A DNA stretch of 64,000 nt from NCBI GenBank assembly GCA_900548305.1, contig URJZ01000001.1:296001-360000 (forward strand). Direction: 5' to 3'. The notes below the pieces were generated by a model that was not told the DNA's origin, did no database searches, and saw nothing but the letters and a program-made list of their open reading frames with translations. Source of the stretch: an uncultured Oscillospiraceae bacterium. Its GTDB lineage: Bacteria; Bacillota; Clostridia; Oscillospirales; Acutalibacteraceae. The translations under genes were made by a program, and so were the position numbers. This document shows positions 54,577 to 63,648 of this stretch, one piece after another; the stretch's first letter is position 1, and each line of letters begins with the position of its first letter.

Positions 54577-54686
54577 ACTAAATTTAGACAGTAATTTTTA
54601 TTACTTCTAGAAACATGCAACTTGTGCGTGTACTTCTAAATAATAAATTTGCTTACGAGAACCCTTTCTTTCTTTCCATAACTCTT

Positions 54687-54724
54687 GGAAAAGCTGTGTA
54701 CAATTTTCCGTACACAGCTTTTCC
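54687..54724 (+). terminator. Terminator after noc
   Basis: GGAAAAGCTGTGTAC (54687-54701) pairs with GTACACAGCTTTTCC (54710-54724); TGTTTATTTTT follows. Confidence 0.88.
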
Positions 54725-54755
54725 TGTTTATTTTTAAATAAGATGAATTTCTAAA

Positions 54756-54771
54756 TGTTTCACGTGAAACA
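54756..54771. other. parS centromere site 1
   Basis: Exact TGTTTCACGTGAAACA, the 16-bp consensus parS bound by ParB, 115 bases before parA. Confidence 0.96.
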
Positions 54772-54815
54772 TTTTTCTTTTTCCTCGAAAGAGTCTTTTA
54801 CTTCTATATAAAAAA

Positions 54816-54824
54816 TGGTATAAT
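54816..54824 (+). promoter_or_regulatory. Extended -10 promoter of parA
   Basis: TGG-TATAAT at 54816-54824 with no clear -35; about 60 bases before ATG 54886. Confidence 0.5.
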
Positions 54825-54885
54825 AAATTAATAGGTATATTTTAAAGAACTTTAAGGTTGTATCAGTTGCATAGGAGGAAACAGC

Positions 54886-55650
54886 ATGGGCAAAATCATT
54901 GCCATTGCCAACCAAAAAGGTGGGGTAGGAAAAACCACTACATCTGTTAATTTGGCTGCTGCAATGGGGAAAAATAAAAAGAAAACTTTGCTGGTAGATA
55001 TGGATCCACAAGGAAATTCTTCCAGTGGATTGGGAATTGACCGCAGAATCTTAAAAAATTCTGTTTATGAAGTATTGGTTGGTCAAAAACAACCTAAAGA
55101 AGTCATTCAGTCTACAGAATTTGAGTGTTTGGATATCCTTCCTTCCAGTATTGATTTGGCGGCAGCAGAAATAGAATTAGTTTCACTGGATAAACGCGAA
55201 TCTATTTTAAAAAATGCTTTATTGCCGCTTAGAAGTGAATACGATTATATTTTTATTGATTGTCCTCCTTCCTTAGGCATTATTACAACCAATGCGCTTT
55301 GTGTGGCAGATACTCTATTGGTACCGATTCAATGTGAATACTATGCATTAGAAGGGCTTTCTCAATTAATGAATACAGTGCGCAGAGTAAAACGGCAATA
55401 TAATAATCAATTAGACTTAGAGGGCGTACTTTTAACCATGTATGACGGAAGACTTAATTTAACACAGCAAGTAGTGGAGGAAGTGAAAAAGTATTTTCCT
55501 AAAAAAGTATTTGGAACAGTAATACCTCGGTCGGTTCGTCTTTCCGAAGCACCTAGTTTTGGTATGCCGATACAATATTATGACAAAAGCTCAAAAGGTG
55601 CAAAAGCTTATAATGAACTGGCGGAAGAAATAATTCGTGCAAAAAAGTAA
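54886..55650 (+). CDS. parA: Chromosome partitioning ATPase ParA (Soj)
   Basis: 254 residues. Deviant Walker A NQKGGVGKTTTSVNLAA, switch DMDPQGNSSSGLG and VFIDCPPSLGIITTNAL-type Walker B (YIFIDCPPSLG). Partners ParB in origin segregation and, in Bacillus, modulates DnaA. Short N-terminal before Walker A means the Soj chromosomal type without HTH. Taggagg precedes the ATG. Ends just before parB. Confidence 0.97.
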   Translation: MGKIIAIANQKGGVGKTTTSVNLAAAMGKNKKKTLLVDMDPQGNSSSGLGIDRRILKNSVYEVLVGQKQPKEVIQSTEFECLDILPSSIDLAAAEIELVSLDKRESILKNALLPLRSEYDYIFIDCPPSLGIITTNALCVADTLLVPIQCEYYALEGLSQLMNTVRRVKRQYNNQLDLEGVLLTMYDGRLNLTQQVVEEVKKYFPKKVFGTVIPRSVRLSEAPSFGMPIQYYDKSSKGAKAYNELAEEIIRAKK

Positions 55651-55669
55651 TAAGAAGGTGAAAAGTATT

Positions 55670-56536
55670 ATGGCAGTGAAAAAGAAAAGTGGATTGGGAA
55701 AAGGTTTGGACGCTATTTTTGCTGAAAATGATACGGAAGCAAATTCTTCATCTACAGTTATGCTTCGTTTGGATGAAATTGAACCGAACAGAGATCAGCC
55801 AAGAAAAGAATTTAATGAAGAGTCTTTAACTGAGTTGGCAGATTCTATTGCTCAGCATGGAGTAATACAACCATTATTGGTTCGACCTCTTATGGGAGGG
55901 GGATACCAAATTGTAGCGGGTGAACGTCGTTGGAGGGCTTCCAGACGCGCTGGTTTATCTGAAGTTCCTGCAGTGATAAAAGAATTAACAGATAATGAAG
56001 TTATGGAAATTGCCCTGATAGAAAACCTACAGAGGGAAGACCTTACCCCATGGGAAGAAGCATTAGGATATCAGACTTTGATTGATACCTATGGTTTTAC
56101 TCAAGAGGAAGTGGCAAAATCAATGGGAAAATCGCGTCCGGCTATTACAAATAGTTTACGGTTGCTCCAGTTGCCAAAATCAGTTGTAGATTTTTTGAAA
56201 AACGGTGATATTTCTGCCGGACATGCACGGGCTTTGTTATCTTTAAAGGACGAACAAATAATGCTTCAACTTGCTAAGAAAGTTACAAGAGAAGAACTTT
56301 CTGTTCGTGAATTGGAGCTTTTGGTAAAATCTCAGAATGAACAACATCAGGAGAAAGAAAAAAAGCCTTCCAAACCAAAAGTGAAATATTTTCAGGAAGT
56401 AGAGCTGGCACTTCATGACCATTTAGGCAGAAAAGTTAGCGTAGAAGGAACAAAAAAACGTGGTGTGCTTCAAATTGAGTTTTATGGAGAAGAAGATTTA
56501 TCTGAATTAATTAAAAACTTACATCTTGATACATAA
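55670..56536 (+). CDS. parB: Chromosome partitioning protein ParB (Spo0J)
   Basis: 288 residues. KKKSGLGKGLDAIFAEND N-terminal ParA-stimulating segment, CTPase motif VAGERRWRASRRAGL, ENLQREDLTPWEEALGYQ, HTH GFTQEEVAKSMGKSRPAITNSLRLL and a C-terminal dimer domain. Loads on parS (two sites, one each side of the operon). The frame begins at 55637 but aaggtgaaaag fits ATG 55670. Confidence 0.97.
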   Translation: MAVKKKSGLGKGLDAIFAENDTEANSSSTVMLRLDEIEPNRDQPRKEFNEESLTELADSIAQHGVIQPLLVRPLMGGGYQIVAGERRWRASRRAGLSEVPAVIKELTDNEVMEIALIENLQREDLTPWEEALGYQTLIDTYGFTQEEVAKSMGKSRPAITNSLRLLQLPKSVVDFLKNGDISAGHARALLSLKDEQIMLQLAKKVTREELSVRELELLVKSQNEQHQEKEKKPSKPKVKYFQEVELALHDHLGRKVSVEGTKKRGVLQIEFYGEEDLSELIKNLHLDT

Positions 56537-56548
56537 TGATAAATAAAA

Positions 56549-56564
56549 TGTTTCACGTGAAACA
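56549..56564. other. parS centromere site 2
   Basis: Exact TGTTTCACGTGAAACA, 13 bases after the parB stop and 35 before serS. Same flanks A/T as site 1. Confidence 0.96.
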
Positions 56565-56599
56565 TTTCGATACATATATTGATTAGAGGAGATTTGAGT

Positions 56600-57883
56600 A
56601 TGTTAGATATTAAAGTAATTCGAAGTAATCCGGATGCAGTTAAGCAAGCAATGAGAACTCGTAATATGGATGCGGATGCCATTATAGATGAAATTTTGGA
56701 TATAGATGTAAAAAGAAGAAAGATTACAGGAGAAGTAGAAGCTAAAAAAGCAGAACAAAATGCGGATACTAAGCAAATTCCATTGCTAAAAAAAGAGGGA
56801 AAAGATACAACTTCCCTTATGGAACAATTGAAAAAATTATCTGATGAAATTAAAGTGTTGGATAGTCAACTTTCGGATTTAGAGAAAAAACAAACAGATA
56901 TCATATTGTCCATTCCTAATATTCCAAGTGAGACAACTCCTATTGGCAAAGATGATAGTGAAAATGTTGAAATTCGCAGATGGGGTGAACCTAAGAATTT
57001 TGATTTTGAAATTAAAGCCCATTGGGATATTGGAAAAGATTTAAATATCTTAGACCCGGAAACTGCAGCGAAAGTAACAGGAGCAAGATTCCACTTTTAT
57101 CGCAATCTTGGTGCAAAATTAGAACGTGCAATTATTAATTTCTACTTAAATACACATAGCCAACATGGATACGAAGAAATTATGCCTCCGTTTATTGTAA
57201 ATCGTTCTTCTATGATTGGTACAGGACAACTTCCAAAATTCGAAGAAGACGCGTTTCGTCTGGCAACAAAGGTGTCAGAAGAGGATTATTATTTAATTCC
57301 AACTGCGGAAGTGCCTGTTACTAATATGTATCGCAATGAGATTTTGGATGGCAGTAAACTTCCTATTAAGCATTGTGCATATTCTGCATGCTTCCGTGCC
57401 GAGGCAGGTTCAGCCGGAAGAGATACTCGCGGATTAATTCGTCAGCATCAGTTTAATAAAGTAGAGTTGGTTAAATTTGTTGATCCTGAAACTTCTTATC
57501 AAGAGTTGGAGGAACTTACCAACGATGCAGAACGTGTATTACAGGCACTTGGTTTGCCATATCGTGTCATTAATCTTGTTACAGGCGATATTGGTTTCTC
57601 TTCTGCAAAAACCTACGATATTGAAGTTTGGATGCCTTCTTATGGACGTTATGTAGAAATTTCTTCTTGTTCTAACTTTGAAGACTTCCAAGCTCGTCGC
57701 GCAGGAATTCGTTTTAAACATAATCCGAGAGATAAGGCTCAATATGTACATACATTAAATGGCTCAGGCGTAGCAGTTGGCAGAACGGTAGCAGCAATTT
57801 TAGAGAACTATCAGAATGAAGATGGCAGTGTTACTGTTCCGGAAGTATTGCGTCCATATATGGGTGTAGATGTGATTAAATAG
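56600..57883 (+). CDS. serS: Seryl-tRNA synthetase
   Basis: 427-residue class II synthetase. N-terminal coiled-coil tRNA arm (about 30-100), motif 2 CFRAEAGSAGRDTRGLIRQHQF and motif 3 NGSGVAVGRTVAAILENYQ. The frame opens at 56579, but tagaggaga sets ATG 56600 (MLDIKVIRSNPDAV). No T-box leader. Ends in the hairpin at 57894-57926. Confidence 0.97.
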   Translation: MLDIKVIRSNPDAVKQAMRTRNMDADAIIDEILDIDVKRRKITGEVEAKKAEQNADTKQIPLLKKEGKDTTSLMEQLKKLSDEIKVLDSQLSDLEKKQTDIILSIPNIPSETTPIGKDDSENVEIRRWGEPKNFDFEIKAHWDIGKDLNILDPETAAKVTGARFHFYRNLGAKLERAIINFYLNTHSQHGYEEIMPPFIVNRSSMIGTGQLPKFEEDAFRLATKVSEEDYYLIPTAEVPVTNMYRNEILDGSKLPIKHCAYSACFRAEAGSAGRDTRGLIRQHQFNKVELVKFVDPETSYQELEELTNDAERVLQALGLPYRVINLVTGDIGFSSAKTYDIEVWMPSYGRYVEISSCSNFEDFQARRAGIRFKHNPRDKAQYVHTLNGSGVAVGRTVAAILENYQNEDGSVTVPEVLRPYMGVDVIK

Positions 57884-57893
57884 TATGAAGATT

Positions 57894-57926
57894 AAAAGGG
57901 AAACAAGGATAATTTGTTTCTCTTTT
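57894..57926 (+). terminator. Terminator of serS
   Basis: AAAAGGGAAACAA (57894-57906) pairs with TTGTTTCTCTTTT (57914-57926), with one G-T pair; CTTTCT tail. Confidence 0.75.
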
Positions 57927-57954
57927 CTTTCTATCAGGGAGAAGGTGCTTCATT

Positions 57955-58704
57955 ATGAGAATTATGACAGATTATATGGCAGTAAAAAAAATTGCCAGTT
58001 ATGAAGTAAATTTATTTGGTGAATTGCGATTATCTACCATACTTAGAATTTGCCAAGAGGTAGCAGAAGAACATCTTACCAAGTATCAGATGGATCATGT
58101 AACATTAATGAAAACACAAAATCTGGCTTTTCTTATTTTAAGAGTAGGTATGAAAATAAACCGCTTACCCAAAGATGGAGAAACTATTACAGTATTAACC
58201 CGTCCTGAAGGAAACAGTGGGGCACAATTTTATCGTTCTTATAAAATTTGTGTTGATAAGGAAGAATTAATGGATATTATGTATTCTAATATTCTGGTGG
58301 ATAGCAATACGCATAAAATTGCCCATCCAAGCAGACTTGATTATTTGGAAATTGATATTAAACAGACGCTGTCTCCAAAAGAAAAATTGAATAAGTTAAA
58401 AATTCCCGAGGATATGCAATTGTGGGGTGTTCGTCAAATTTGTTTCTCTGATTTAGATTTTAACGGACATATGAGTAATAGTATTTATGGTAATATTATT
58501 GAAGATTATTTACCATATAACTATATAAATGATAGTAACTTAATAAGAAAAGAGTTGTATAAATTACAAATCAACTATGTAAAAGAGAGTAAATTAAAAG
58601 ATAGTATGTCGGTTTATGGAAAAGAACTGGAACAAGGGTTTATTATGACAGGCAACGTAGAAGGATGTCGTACGTTTGAATGTCAAGGAGAATTTCGTTT
58701 ATAA
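57955..58704 (+). CDS. Acyl-ACP thioesterase
   Basis: 249 residues with two hot-dog folds. The catalytic-loop pattern SDLDFNGHMSNSIYGNII near 165-185 (Asn/His of the family) and the N-terminal VNLFGELRLSTILRICQEVAEEH are those of bacterial Acyl-ACP_TE. Releases fatty acids from acyl-ACP, likely short to medium chain. ATG 57955 behind gggagaaggt. Monocistronic. Confidence 0.93.
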   Translation: MRIMTDYMAVKKIASYEVNLFGELRLSTILRICQEVAEEHLTKYQMDHVTLMKTQNLAFLILRVGMKINRLPKDGETITVLTRPEGNSGAQFYRSYKICVDKEELMDIMYSNILVDSNTHKIAHPSRLDYLEIDIKQTLSPKEKLNKLKIPEDMQLWGVRQICFSDLDFNGHMSNSIYGNIIEDYLPYNYINDSNLIRKELYKLQINYVKESKLKDSMSVYGKELEQGFIMTGNVEGCRTFECQGEFRL

Positions 58705-58786
58705 AAGATAAAGTATATCAAAAAATTAGGCAAAGTTACTTATTTATGCCTAGTTAACAAGGAAAATGTCTGGTAACATTTTTATA

Positions 58787-58815
58787 TTGAAAGTATGTAT
58801 GGACAATGTTATAAT
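58787..58815 (+). promoter_or_regulatory. Promoter of guaB
   Basis: TTGAAA at 58787-58792, 17-base spacer, TATAAT at 58810-58815; about 50 bases before ATG 58866. No purine riboswitch fold was found in the short leader. Confidence 0.8.
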
Positions 58816-58865
58816 AATAGGAATAAAAACATGATAGAATGTAAGAATAAAAAAGGAGGAAGAGA

Positions 58866-60350
58866 ATGTTAAATTCTAATTATGCTGAAAAATTTGTAAA
58901 AGAAGGACTTACTTTTGATGATGTGCTTCTTATCCCTGCGGAATCTAATATTTTGCCAAAGGAAGTGGATTTTTCTACCCATTTGACAAAAAAGATTAAG
59001 TTAAACACACCATTAATGACTGCTGCTATGGATACTGTTACAGAAGATGATATGGCAATTGCCATTGCTCGTGAAGGTGGTATTGGTATCATTCATAAAA
59101 ATATGTCCATTGAGGCACAAGCAGATCTTGTTGACCGTGTAAAACGTTCAGAAAATGGCGTTATTGTAAATCCGTTTTTCCTTTCTCCACAGCATTCTGT
59201 ATATGATGCAAATGCAATTATGGCTCGCTATAAAATTTCAGGTGTTCCTATTTGTGAAAACGACAAGTTGGTTGGTATTATTACAAACCGTGACTTACGT
59301 TTTATGACAGGTACTGATTTTGAACAACCTATTTCCGCGGTTATGACTCATGAGAAATTAATTACCGCACCGGTTGGTACCACTTTGGAGCAAGCACAAG
59401 AAATTTTGCGCCAGCATAGAATTGAAAAACTTCCTTTGGTAGACAATCAAGGTAGATTAAAGGGTTTAATTACCATTAAAGATATTGAAAAAGCAGTACA
59501 ATATCCACGTTCTTCCAGAGACGCCAACGGACGTTTGTTGTGTGGTGCTGCAGTTGGTGCTACTCAAAATGTATTAGAGCGTGTAGAAGCTCTGGTACAA
59601 GCTCAGGTAGACGTAATTGCACTTGACTCTGCACATGGTCATAACAGCGGTATTATTAATGCTGTACGTAAAATTAAAGAAGCGTTCCCGGATGTTCAGT
59701 TAATTGCAGGTAATGTTGCAACTGCAGAAGCAACAGAGGCATTAATCCAAGCCGGTGCTGACTGTGTTAAAGTTGGTATTGGTCCTGGTTCTATTTGCAC
59801 AACTCGTGTTGTTGCAGGTATTGGTGTTCCTCAAATTACAGCTATTTATGACGCTGCATGCGTTGGTGCTAAATATGGTGTTCCAATTATTGCTGACGGT
59901 GGTATTCAATACTCCGGTGATATTGTAAAGGCTTTAGCAGCTGGTGCCAGCGTAGTTATGGTTGGTTCTTTGGTTGCAGGCTGTAAAGAATCTCCAGGGG
60001 AGACAGAGTTGTTCCAAGGCCGTCAATTTAAAGTATATCGTGGTATGGGTAGTATGGGCGCTATGGGTAAAGGTAGTACAGACCGCTACTTCCAAGAGGA
60101 TGCCAAAAAATTGGTACCGGAAGGTGTTGAAGGCCGTCTGCCTTATCGTGGTCCATTATCAGATACAGTGTATCAATTAATGGGTGGCTTACGTGCAGGC
60201 ATGGGTTACACAGGTTGCGCAACCATTGAGGAACTTCATGAAAAAGCACAATTTATTCGCATTACAGGTGCAGGTTTAAAAGAAAGTCATCCTCATGATA
60301 TTCAGATTACAAAAGAAGCTCCAAACTACTCGTTTCACTCTGGATATTAA
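58866..60350 (+). CDS. guaB: Inosine-5'-monophosphate dehydrogenase
   Basis: 494 residues. Barrel start LTFDDVLLIPAESNILP, two CBS domains (about 95-215), catalytic Cys loop GPGSICTTRVVAGIGVPQ, and flap region SMGAMGKGSTDRYFQED. Oxidises IMP to XMP, the first guanine-nucleotide step. Aaaggagga precedes the ATG. Monocistronic. Confidence 0.97.
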   Translation: MLNSNYAEKFVKEGLTFDDVLLIPAESNILPKEVDFSTHLTKKIKLNTPLMTAAMDTVTEDDMAIAIAREGGIGIIHKNMSIEAQADLVDRVKRSENGVIVNPFFLSPQHSVYDANAIMARYKISGVPICENDKLVGIITNRDLRFMTGTDFEQPISAVMTHEKLITAPVGTTLEQAQEILRQHRIEKLPLVDNQGRLKGLITIKDIEKAVQYPRSSRDANGRLLCGAAVGATQNVLERVEALVQAQVDVIALDSAHGHNSGIINAVRKIKEAFPDVQLIAGNVATAEATEALIQAGADCVKVGIGPGSICTTRVVAGIGVPQITAIYDAACVGAKYGVPIIADGGIQYSGDIVKALAAGASVVMVGSLVAGCKESPGETELFQGRQFKVYRGMGSMGAMGKGSTDRYFQEDAKKLVPEGVEGRLPYRGPLSDTVYQLMGGLRAGMGYTGCATIEELHEKAQFIRITGAGLKESHPHDIQITKEAPNYSFHSGY

Positions 60351-60399
60351 TCTGTTTTTTTAGAAAAATAAAAATTTTAAAAAAGTTTTTAAAATAGTG

Positions 60400-60428
60400 T
60401 TGACAAATTGATATTTATGTAATATAAT
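60400..60428 (+). promoter_or_regulatory. Strong promoter of the tRNA pair
   Basis: TTGACA at 60400-60405, 17-base spacer, TATAAT at 60423-60428: full consensus. Confidence 0.9.
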
Positions 60429-60431
60429 AAA

Positions 60432-60466
60432 ACTCGCTTCGTTCGACCGAATGTCTACGAAGTGAG
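60432..60466 (+). other. Leader hairpin upstream of tRNA-Met
   Basis: CTCGCTTCGT pairs with ACGAAGTGAG (one G-T) around a smaller TTCG-CGAA stem, just before the tRNA; likely pre-tRNA leader processed by RNase P. Confidence 0.6.
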
Positions 60467-60472
60467 GCATAT

Positions 60473-60549
60473 GGCGGCATAGCTCAGCTGGCTAGAGCAT
60501 TCGGTTCATACCCGGAGTGTCGATGGTTCAAGTCCATTTGCCGCTACCA
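60473..60549 (+). tRNA. tRNA-Met (CAT anticodon, elongator type)
   Basis: 77 bases ending in encoded CCA. Acceptor GGCGGCA with TGCCGCT (a G-T first pair), D arm AGCTCAGCTGGCTAGAGC, anticodon loop TTCATAC, T arm GGTTCAAGTCC. Elongator pattern (no initiator GGG/CCC stem). Same CAT anticodon could in principle be tRNA-Ile2, but the sequence follows elongator Met. Confidence 0.92.
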
Positions 60550-60552
60550 TGT

Positions 60553-60627
60553 GGCTCGTTCGTCAAGAGGTTAAGACACCGCCCTTTCACGGCGGGTTCA
60601 CGGGTTCGAATCCCGTACGAGTCACCA
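60553..60627 (+). tRNA. tRNA-Glu (TTC anticodon)
   Basis: 75 bases ending in encoded CCA. Acceptor GGCTCGT with ACGAGTC, anticodon stem CCGCC/GGCGG, loop CTTTCAC with TTC, T arm CGGGTTCGAATCCCG. Three bases after tRNA-Met, same transcript. Confidence 0.95.
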
Positions 60628-60630
60628 AAT

Positions 60631-60668
60631 AAAAACACACCAACAGAAATTTCTGTTGGTGTGTTTTT
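60631..60668 (+). terminator. Terminator of the tRNA pair
   Basis: Perfect palindrome of 38 bases, AAAAACACACCAACAGAAA and its complement, with a T-run at the end. Confidence 0.92.
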
Positions 60669-60808
60669 TATTTTATCTACTGCACAAAATGCAGTTAAAT
60701 AAAACGTATCATGCTATCAAGATGAATTATTATAAACAATTTAACAAAAAGGTTATTTTATTATGGATGGACGATATTAAACTATGTTTTGGAAAATAAA
60801 ATGATAAG

Positions 60809-60837
60809 TTGTATTGCCATTTATTTTATGTTATAAT
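60809..60837 (+). promoter_or_regulatory. Promoter of the lipoprotein gene at 60884
   Basis: TTGTAT at 60809-60814, 17-base spacer, TATAAT at 60832-60837. Confidence 0.65.
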
Positions 60838-60883
60838 ATCCCCATTCATGTGAACGTTTATTAAGAAAGAGGTTTATATAAAT

Positions 60884-61507
60884 ATGAAGAAGAGAGTTTT
60901 ACTGGTAGTTGCAGCAATGTCTTTATTGGTAGCAGTGGGGCTAACCGGTTGTGGTGGAACAACAGTTGCAGACCCAAACGCAGCTTCCGGTGCTGCAGCG
61001 CCTACTGCTTCTATGGCTTTGTCAGAGGTATCTGAGAACAATTTAAACGGTATGCTTACCTACTTAAAAGGTAACGGTGCTATCAAAGAAGCGACAACAG
61101 ATATGAAAGCAGAAATGATAGGTGCGGTTTCAGGTAAAATGGTTCAAGCTATTTATGGAGATAGTGTAGCATTGGTTGAAATTTATGAATTTGATAAAGA
61201 TAATTTAAATGAGAACGCAAAAGAAGTAATTCAAAATGCGAAAGAAAACGGAAAGTTTAAGTCCATGGATGGAGAGTTAACAGCAACTTTATCAAATAAC
61301 GAAAAATATATTATGATATATAAAGATGTTTATACAGACGATACCAATAGACCGATTCAGGAACGTCTTTTAACTTTGTTTAAAGAATTTGAACCAACAG
61401 AAACCTCTTCCAGTGTTGATAATGATACTTCTTCAACAGATAATTCTTCTGAAAGCCAAGAAAATAACAATACTGCCTCTGTAACAACAGAAAGTGTAGC
61501 ACAATAA
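60884..61507 (+). CDS. Lipoprotein of unknown function
   Basis: 207 residues. Lipobox LTGC gives lipidated Cys23. An Ala/Ser/Pro linker (about 28-42) precedes a folded domain of about 115 residues with NNLNGMLTYLKGNGAIKE, MKAEMIGAVSGKMVQAIYGD, VALVEIYEFDKDNLNENAKE and a Ser/Thr/Asn/Glu-rich tail (about 165-207). I do not recognise the family. Start ATG 60884 behind aagaggt. Own promoter and terminator. Confidence 0.82.
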   Translation: MKKRVLLVVAAMSLLVAVGLTGCGGTTVADPNAASGAAAPTASMALSEVSENNLNGMLTYLKGNGAIKEATTDMKAEMIGAVSGKMVQAIYGDSVALVEIYEFDKDNLNENAKEVIQNAKENGKFKSMDGELTATLSNNEKYIMIYKDVYTDDTNRPIQERLLTLFKEFEPTETSSSVDNDTSSTDNSSESQENNNTASVTTESVAQ

Positions 61508-61537
61508 AAAAAGCAAGCCCATTGAGCTTGCTTTTTT
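61507..61537. terminator. Bidirectional terminator
   Basis: AAAAAGCAAGC (61508-61518) pairs with GCTTGCTTTTT (61526-61536), between the convergent lipoprotein and hydrolase genes. Confidence 0.88.
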
Positions 61538-62506
61538 TTATTCTTTATCTAATTGCTTGGATAATGCATCGGTAATTTTTTGATTCCACATCATTAATTT
61601 TTCCTCTAAGTCATTCCAAACAAATTCTTTTTCTGTTTCGTTTAACACCTCGTGGCGCATATGGGGATAAATTTGATAAGAAATATTATCGTATCCAGCT
61701 TGACGTAAAACATCAATTGCTTCTAAAAGGCGTTCTTCCGAACCCATACATGGGTCATCTTCTCCTGAAATAAACCAAATAGGTAGATTTGGTTTTGTGA
61801 CGTTCCATCCTTTTGGACTATAAACCATTTCCATGGTTTTAAATAAAGCTTGATATCCGCTTAGTGTAAAATGAAATTGAGTCAAAGGATCATTATCATA
61901 TTTCGCTAGAATATCAGGATTGCTGCATACCCAAGCGTTTGGAGAATCTTCGTTCGCAAAACGTCCGTCATCTTTGTATTTGCTCAAGCGGTCAAGCATC
62001 TTGCTATGACCATGGTCGCCTTTGAATACTTCCAAAAACTTTACAATGGACTGACCTATTTTACAACCGGGTACATAAACAGGGCATCCTGATATAATTA
62101 AACCGTCTAATGTAAAATCTAATTTTTTTAGATAGGCACGTGCAATTAAAGAACCCATACTGTGACCCAATAGATAAAAAGGCAGTCCCGGATGTTTCTT
62201 TTTCATTTGTGTTCCTACCAAAGCAACATCTGCAATTAATCCTTTTTCTCCGCCCTGATAGAAATAACCCAAATCTTTTTCAGATTGTACACTGCCTCCA
62301 TGTCCGCGATGATCGTGAATGATACAAGCAAATCCTTTGGAAGCAAGAAACTCCATAACGGGAATATATCGTTCTTTATGTTCACACATACCGTGCGATA
62401 TTTGTACAATACCAATCGGTGCGCAATCCGGTGCCATTGTCATAACACTTAGTTGCAGACCATCTACTTTAGAAGGAATATAAAATGATTCTGTTACAAT
62501 TGCCAT
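61538..62506 (-). CDS. Alpha/beta hydrolase (monoglyceride lipase/lysophospholipase type)
   Basis: 322 residues. Hydrolase_4 family: oxyanion region GIVQISHGMCEHKERY, DHRGHGGS, nucleophile elbow LLGHSMGSLIA, acid in ISGEDDPCMG and catalytic His in PHMRHEVLNE. Probably cytosolic esterase acting on lysolipids or monoglycerides. The frame opens at 62527, but aaggaggt sets ATG 62506 (MAIVTESF). Confidence 0.92.
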   Translation of the reverse strand: MAIVTESFYIPSKVDGLQLSVMTMAPDCAPIGIVQISHGMCEHKERYIPVMEFLASKGFACIIHDHRGHGGSVQSEKDLGYFYQGGEKGLIADVALVGTQMKKKHPGLPFYLLGHSMGSLIARAYLKKLDFTLDGLIISGCPVYVPGCKIGQSIVKFLEVFKGDHGHSKMLDRLSKYKDDGRFANEDSPNAWVCSNPDILAKYDNDPLTQFHFTLSGYQALFKTMEMVYSPKGWNVTKPNLPIWFISGEDDPCMGSEERLLEAIDVLRQAGYDNISYQIYPHMRHEVLNETEKEFVWNDLEEKLMMWNQKITDALSKQLDKE

Positions 62507-62527
62507 TGTAATACCTCCTTGATTCAT

Positions 62528-62836
62528 TTCTCTTTTTTATAGTAGCACTCTTTTTCTAAAAAAGAAATTGACATACCAAACAAATTTAATTTTTATTTTA
62601 TATGGTTCGATTACAGTAGTAAAATTTTAAGTTTTACCGCTAATATAAAGTAATAACAATTTGAGGTGGAAATGACGCAACAATTATTTATAATAAATTT
62701 GAATGGAAAATATTTTGATTTGTTTTAAGTTTTCTATATAAAAAAATTATATATGGAATATTGTGTTGAAAAGTATGATTTTATTAGTTTGTCAACTTTA
62801 AGCATAAATACACGCTGATGCCTATTTTTCTTTCAA
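62528..62836. other. AT-rich gap without recognisable gene
   Basis: No credible frame or RNA fold. A TTGACA at 62569-62574 has no good -10. Holds the unseen promoter of the hydrolase gene on the minus strand. Confidence 0.45.
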
Positions 62837-62876
62837 TTAAAAGAACTCTCCCAATAATTAGGGAAAGTTCTTTTAA
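62837..62876 (-). terminator. Terminator of the SleB-like gene
   Basis: TTAAAAGAACTCTCCC (62837-62852) pairs with GGGAAAGTTCTTTTAA (62861-62876) with one mismatch; on the minus strand the stem ends in CTTTTAATT. Confidence 0.65.
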
Positions 62877-62886
62877 TATACTAAAA

Positions 62887-63648
62887 TTAAGCACAAAAAC
62901 GATGTTCACCTATTATAGTAAGAACAGGTCTGGAAAGCATCCATTGATTGCTGGTTTTTGCAGGATTATAATAATAAATAGCACCACCTGTCGGATCCCA
63001 TCCATTAATTGCGTCTCGTGCAGCTCTATAGGCTGATTCGGCAACTGTATGGTTTATACCGCCGTCATAGAGGCATGAAAAAGCTCCGGGTTGATAAATA
63101 ACACCCGCCAATGTATTTGGAAAACTAGGATGTTCGATACGATTCATTATGACAGCCCCGACAGCAACTTGTCCGGCATATTCTTCCCCACGAGCTTCGG
63201 CAGAAATAATACGTGCCAATAAATCTACTTCGCTTTGTGTAAAAGAACCGTTTCCACCGGTGCTTGTCCCACTGTCACTATTAGTATTTGATCCAATACC
63301 AAGGGCGGCCAAAGTTTTCTCTCCTGCAATACCATCAGCAGAGAGACCATGATCTCTTTGAAAGGCAGTTACAGCCTGTTTTGTTTGGTTACCGTAAATC
63401 CCATCGATATTTCCCTGTAAATACCCCAGCTCTTTTAACTTAGTTTGAATTTGTCTGACTTCTTCACCGCGAGATCCTAGGTTGGAAAAAACAGAAGTCG
63501 TCTCTTCAATAGAGGTTGATGCACCGGTATCTGAATCTTCAGCCCTTACTTTTTCTCCCGTATATTGAGTGAGTAGCACAATTACAATAATATTTAACAA
63601 TAAAACAGCTAAAATAGAAAGTACATATTTTAAGCTGATACGTTTCAT
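62887..63648 (-). CDS. Spore cortex-lytic enzyme SleB-like cell wall hydrolase
   Basis: 253 residues. An N-terminal membrane helix (about 7-28), a peptidoglycan-binding (PG_binding_1) domain near 55-115 (LGSRGEEVRQIQTKLKELGYL, DGIYGNQTKQAVTAFQRDHGL), a Ser/Gly linker and a Hydrolase_2 domain with ISAEARGEEYAGQVAVGAVIMNRI, whose Glu is the likely catalytic residue, ending GEHRFCA. Such proteins (SleB, CwlJ) are lytic transglycosylases that open the spore cortex during germination. The open frame begins at 63708, but ggagatttt sets ATG 63648. Its partner YpeB is not adjacent, so it may be a vegetative paralogue. Confidence 0.88.
   Translation of the reverse strand: MKRISLKYVLSILAVLLLNIIVIVLLTQYTGEKVRAEDSDTGASTSIEETTSVFSNLGSRGEEVRQIQTKLKELGYLQGNIDGIYGNQTKQAVTAFQRDHGLSADGIAGEKTLAALGIGSNTNSDSGTSTGGNGSFTQSEVDLLARIISAEARGEEYAGQVAVGAVIMNRIEHPSFPNTLAGVIYQPGAFSCLYDGGINHTVAESAYRAARDAINGWDPTGGAIYYYNPAKTSNQWMLSRPVLTIIGEHRFCA

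Noticed and set aside
56537..56599. T-box leader for serS
   Set aside because: The gap is only 63 bases and is filled mostly by the parS site.
62818..63036. 72-codon plus-strand frame opposite the SleB-like gene
   Set aside because: It overlaps the SleB-like gene on the opposite strand and its terminator hairpin.
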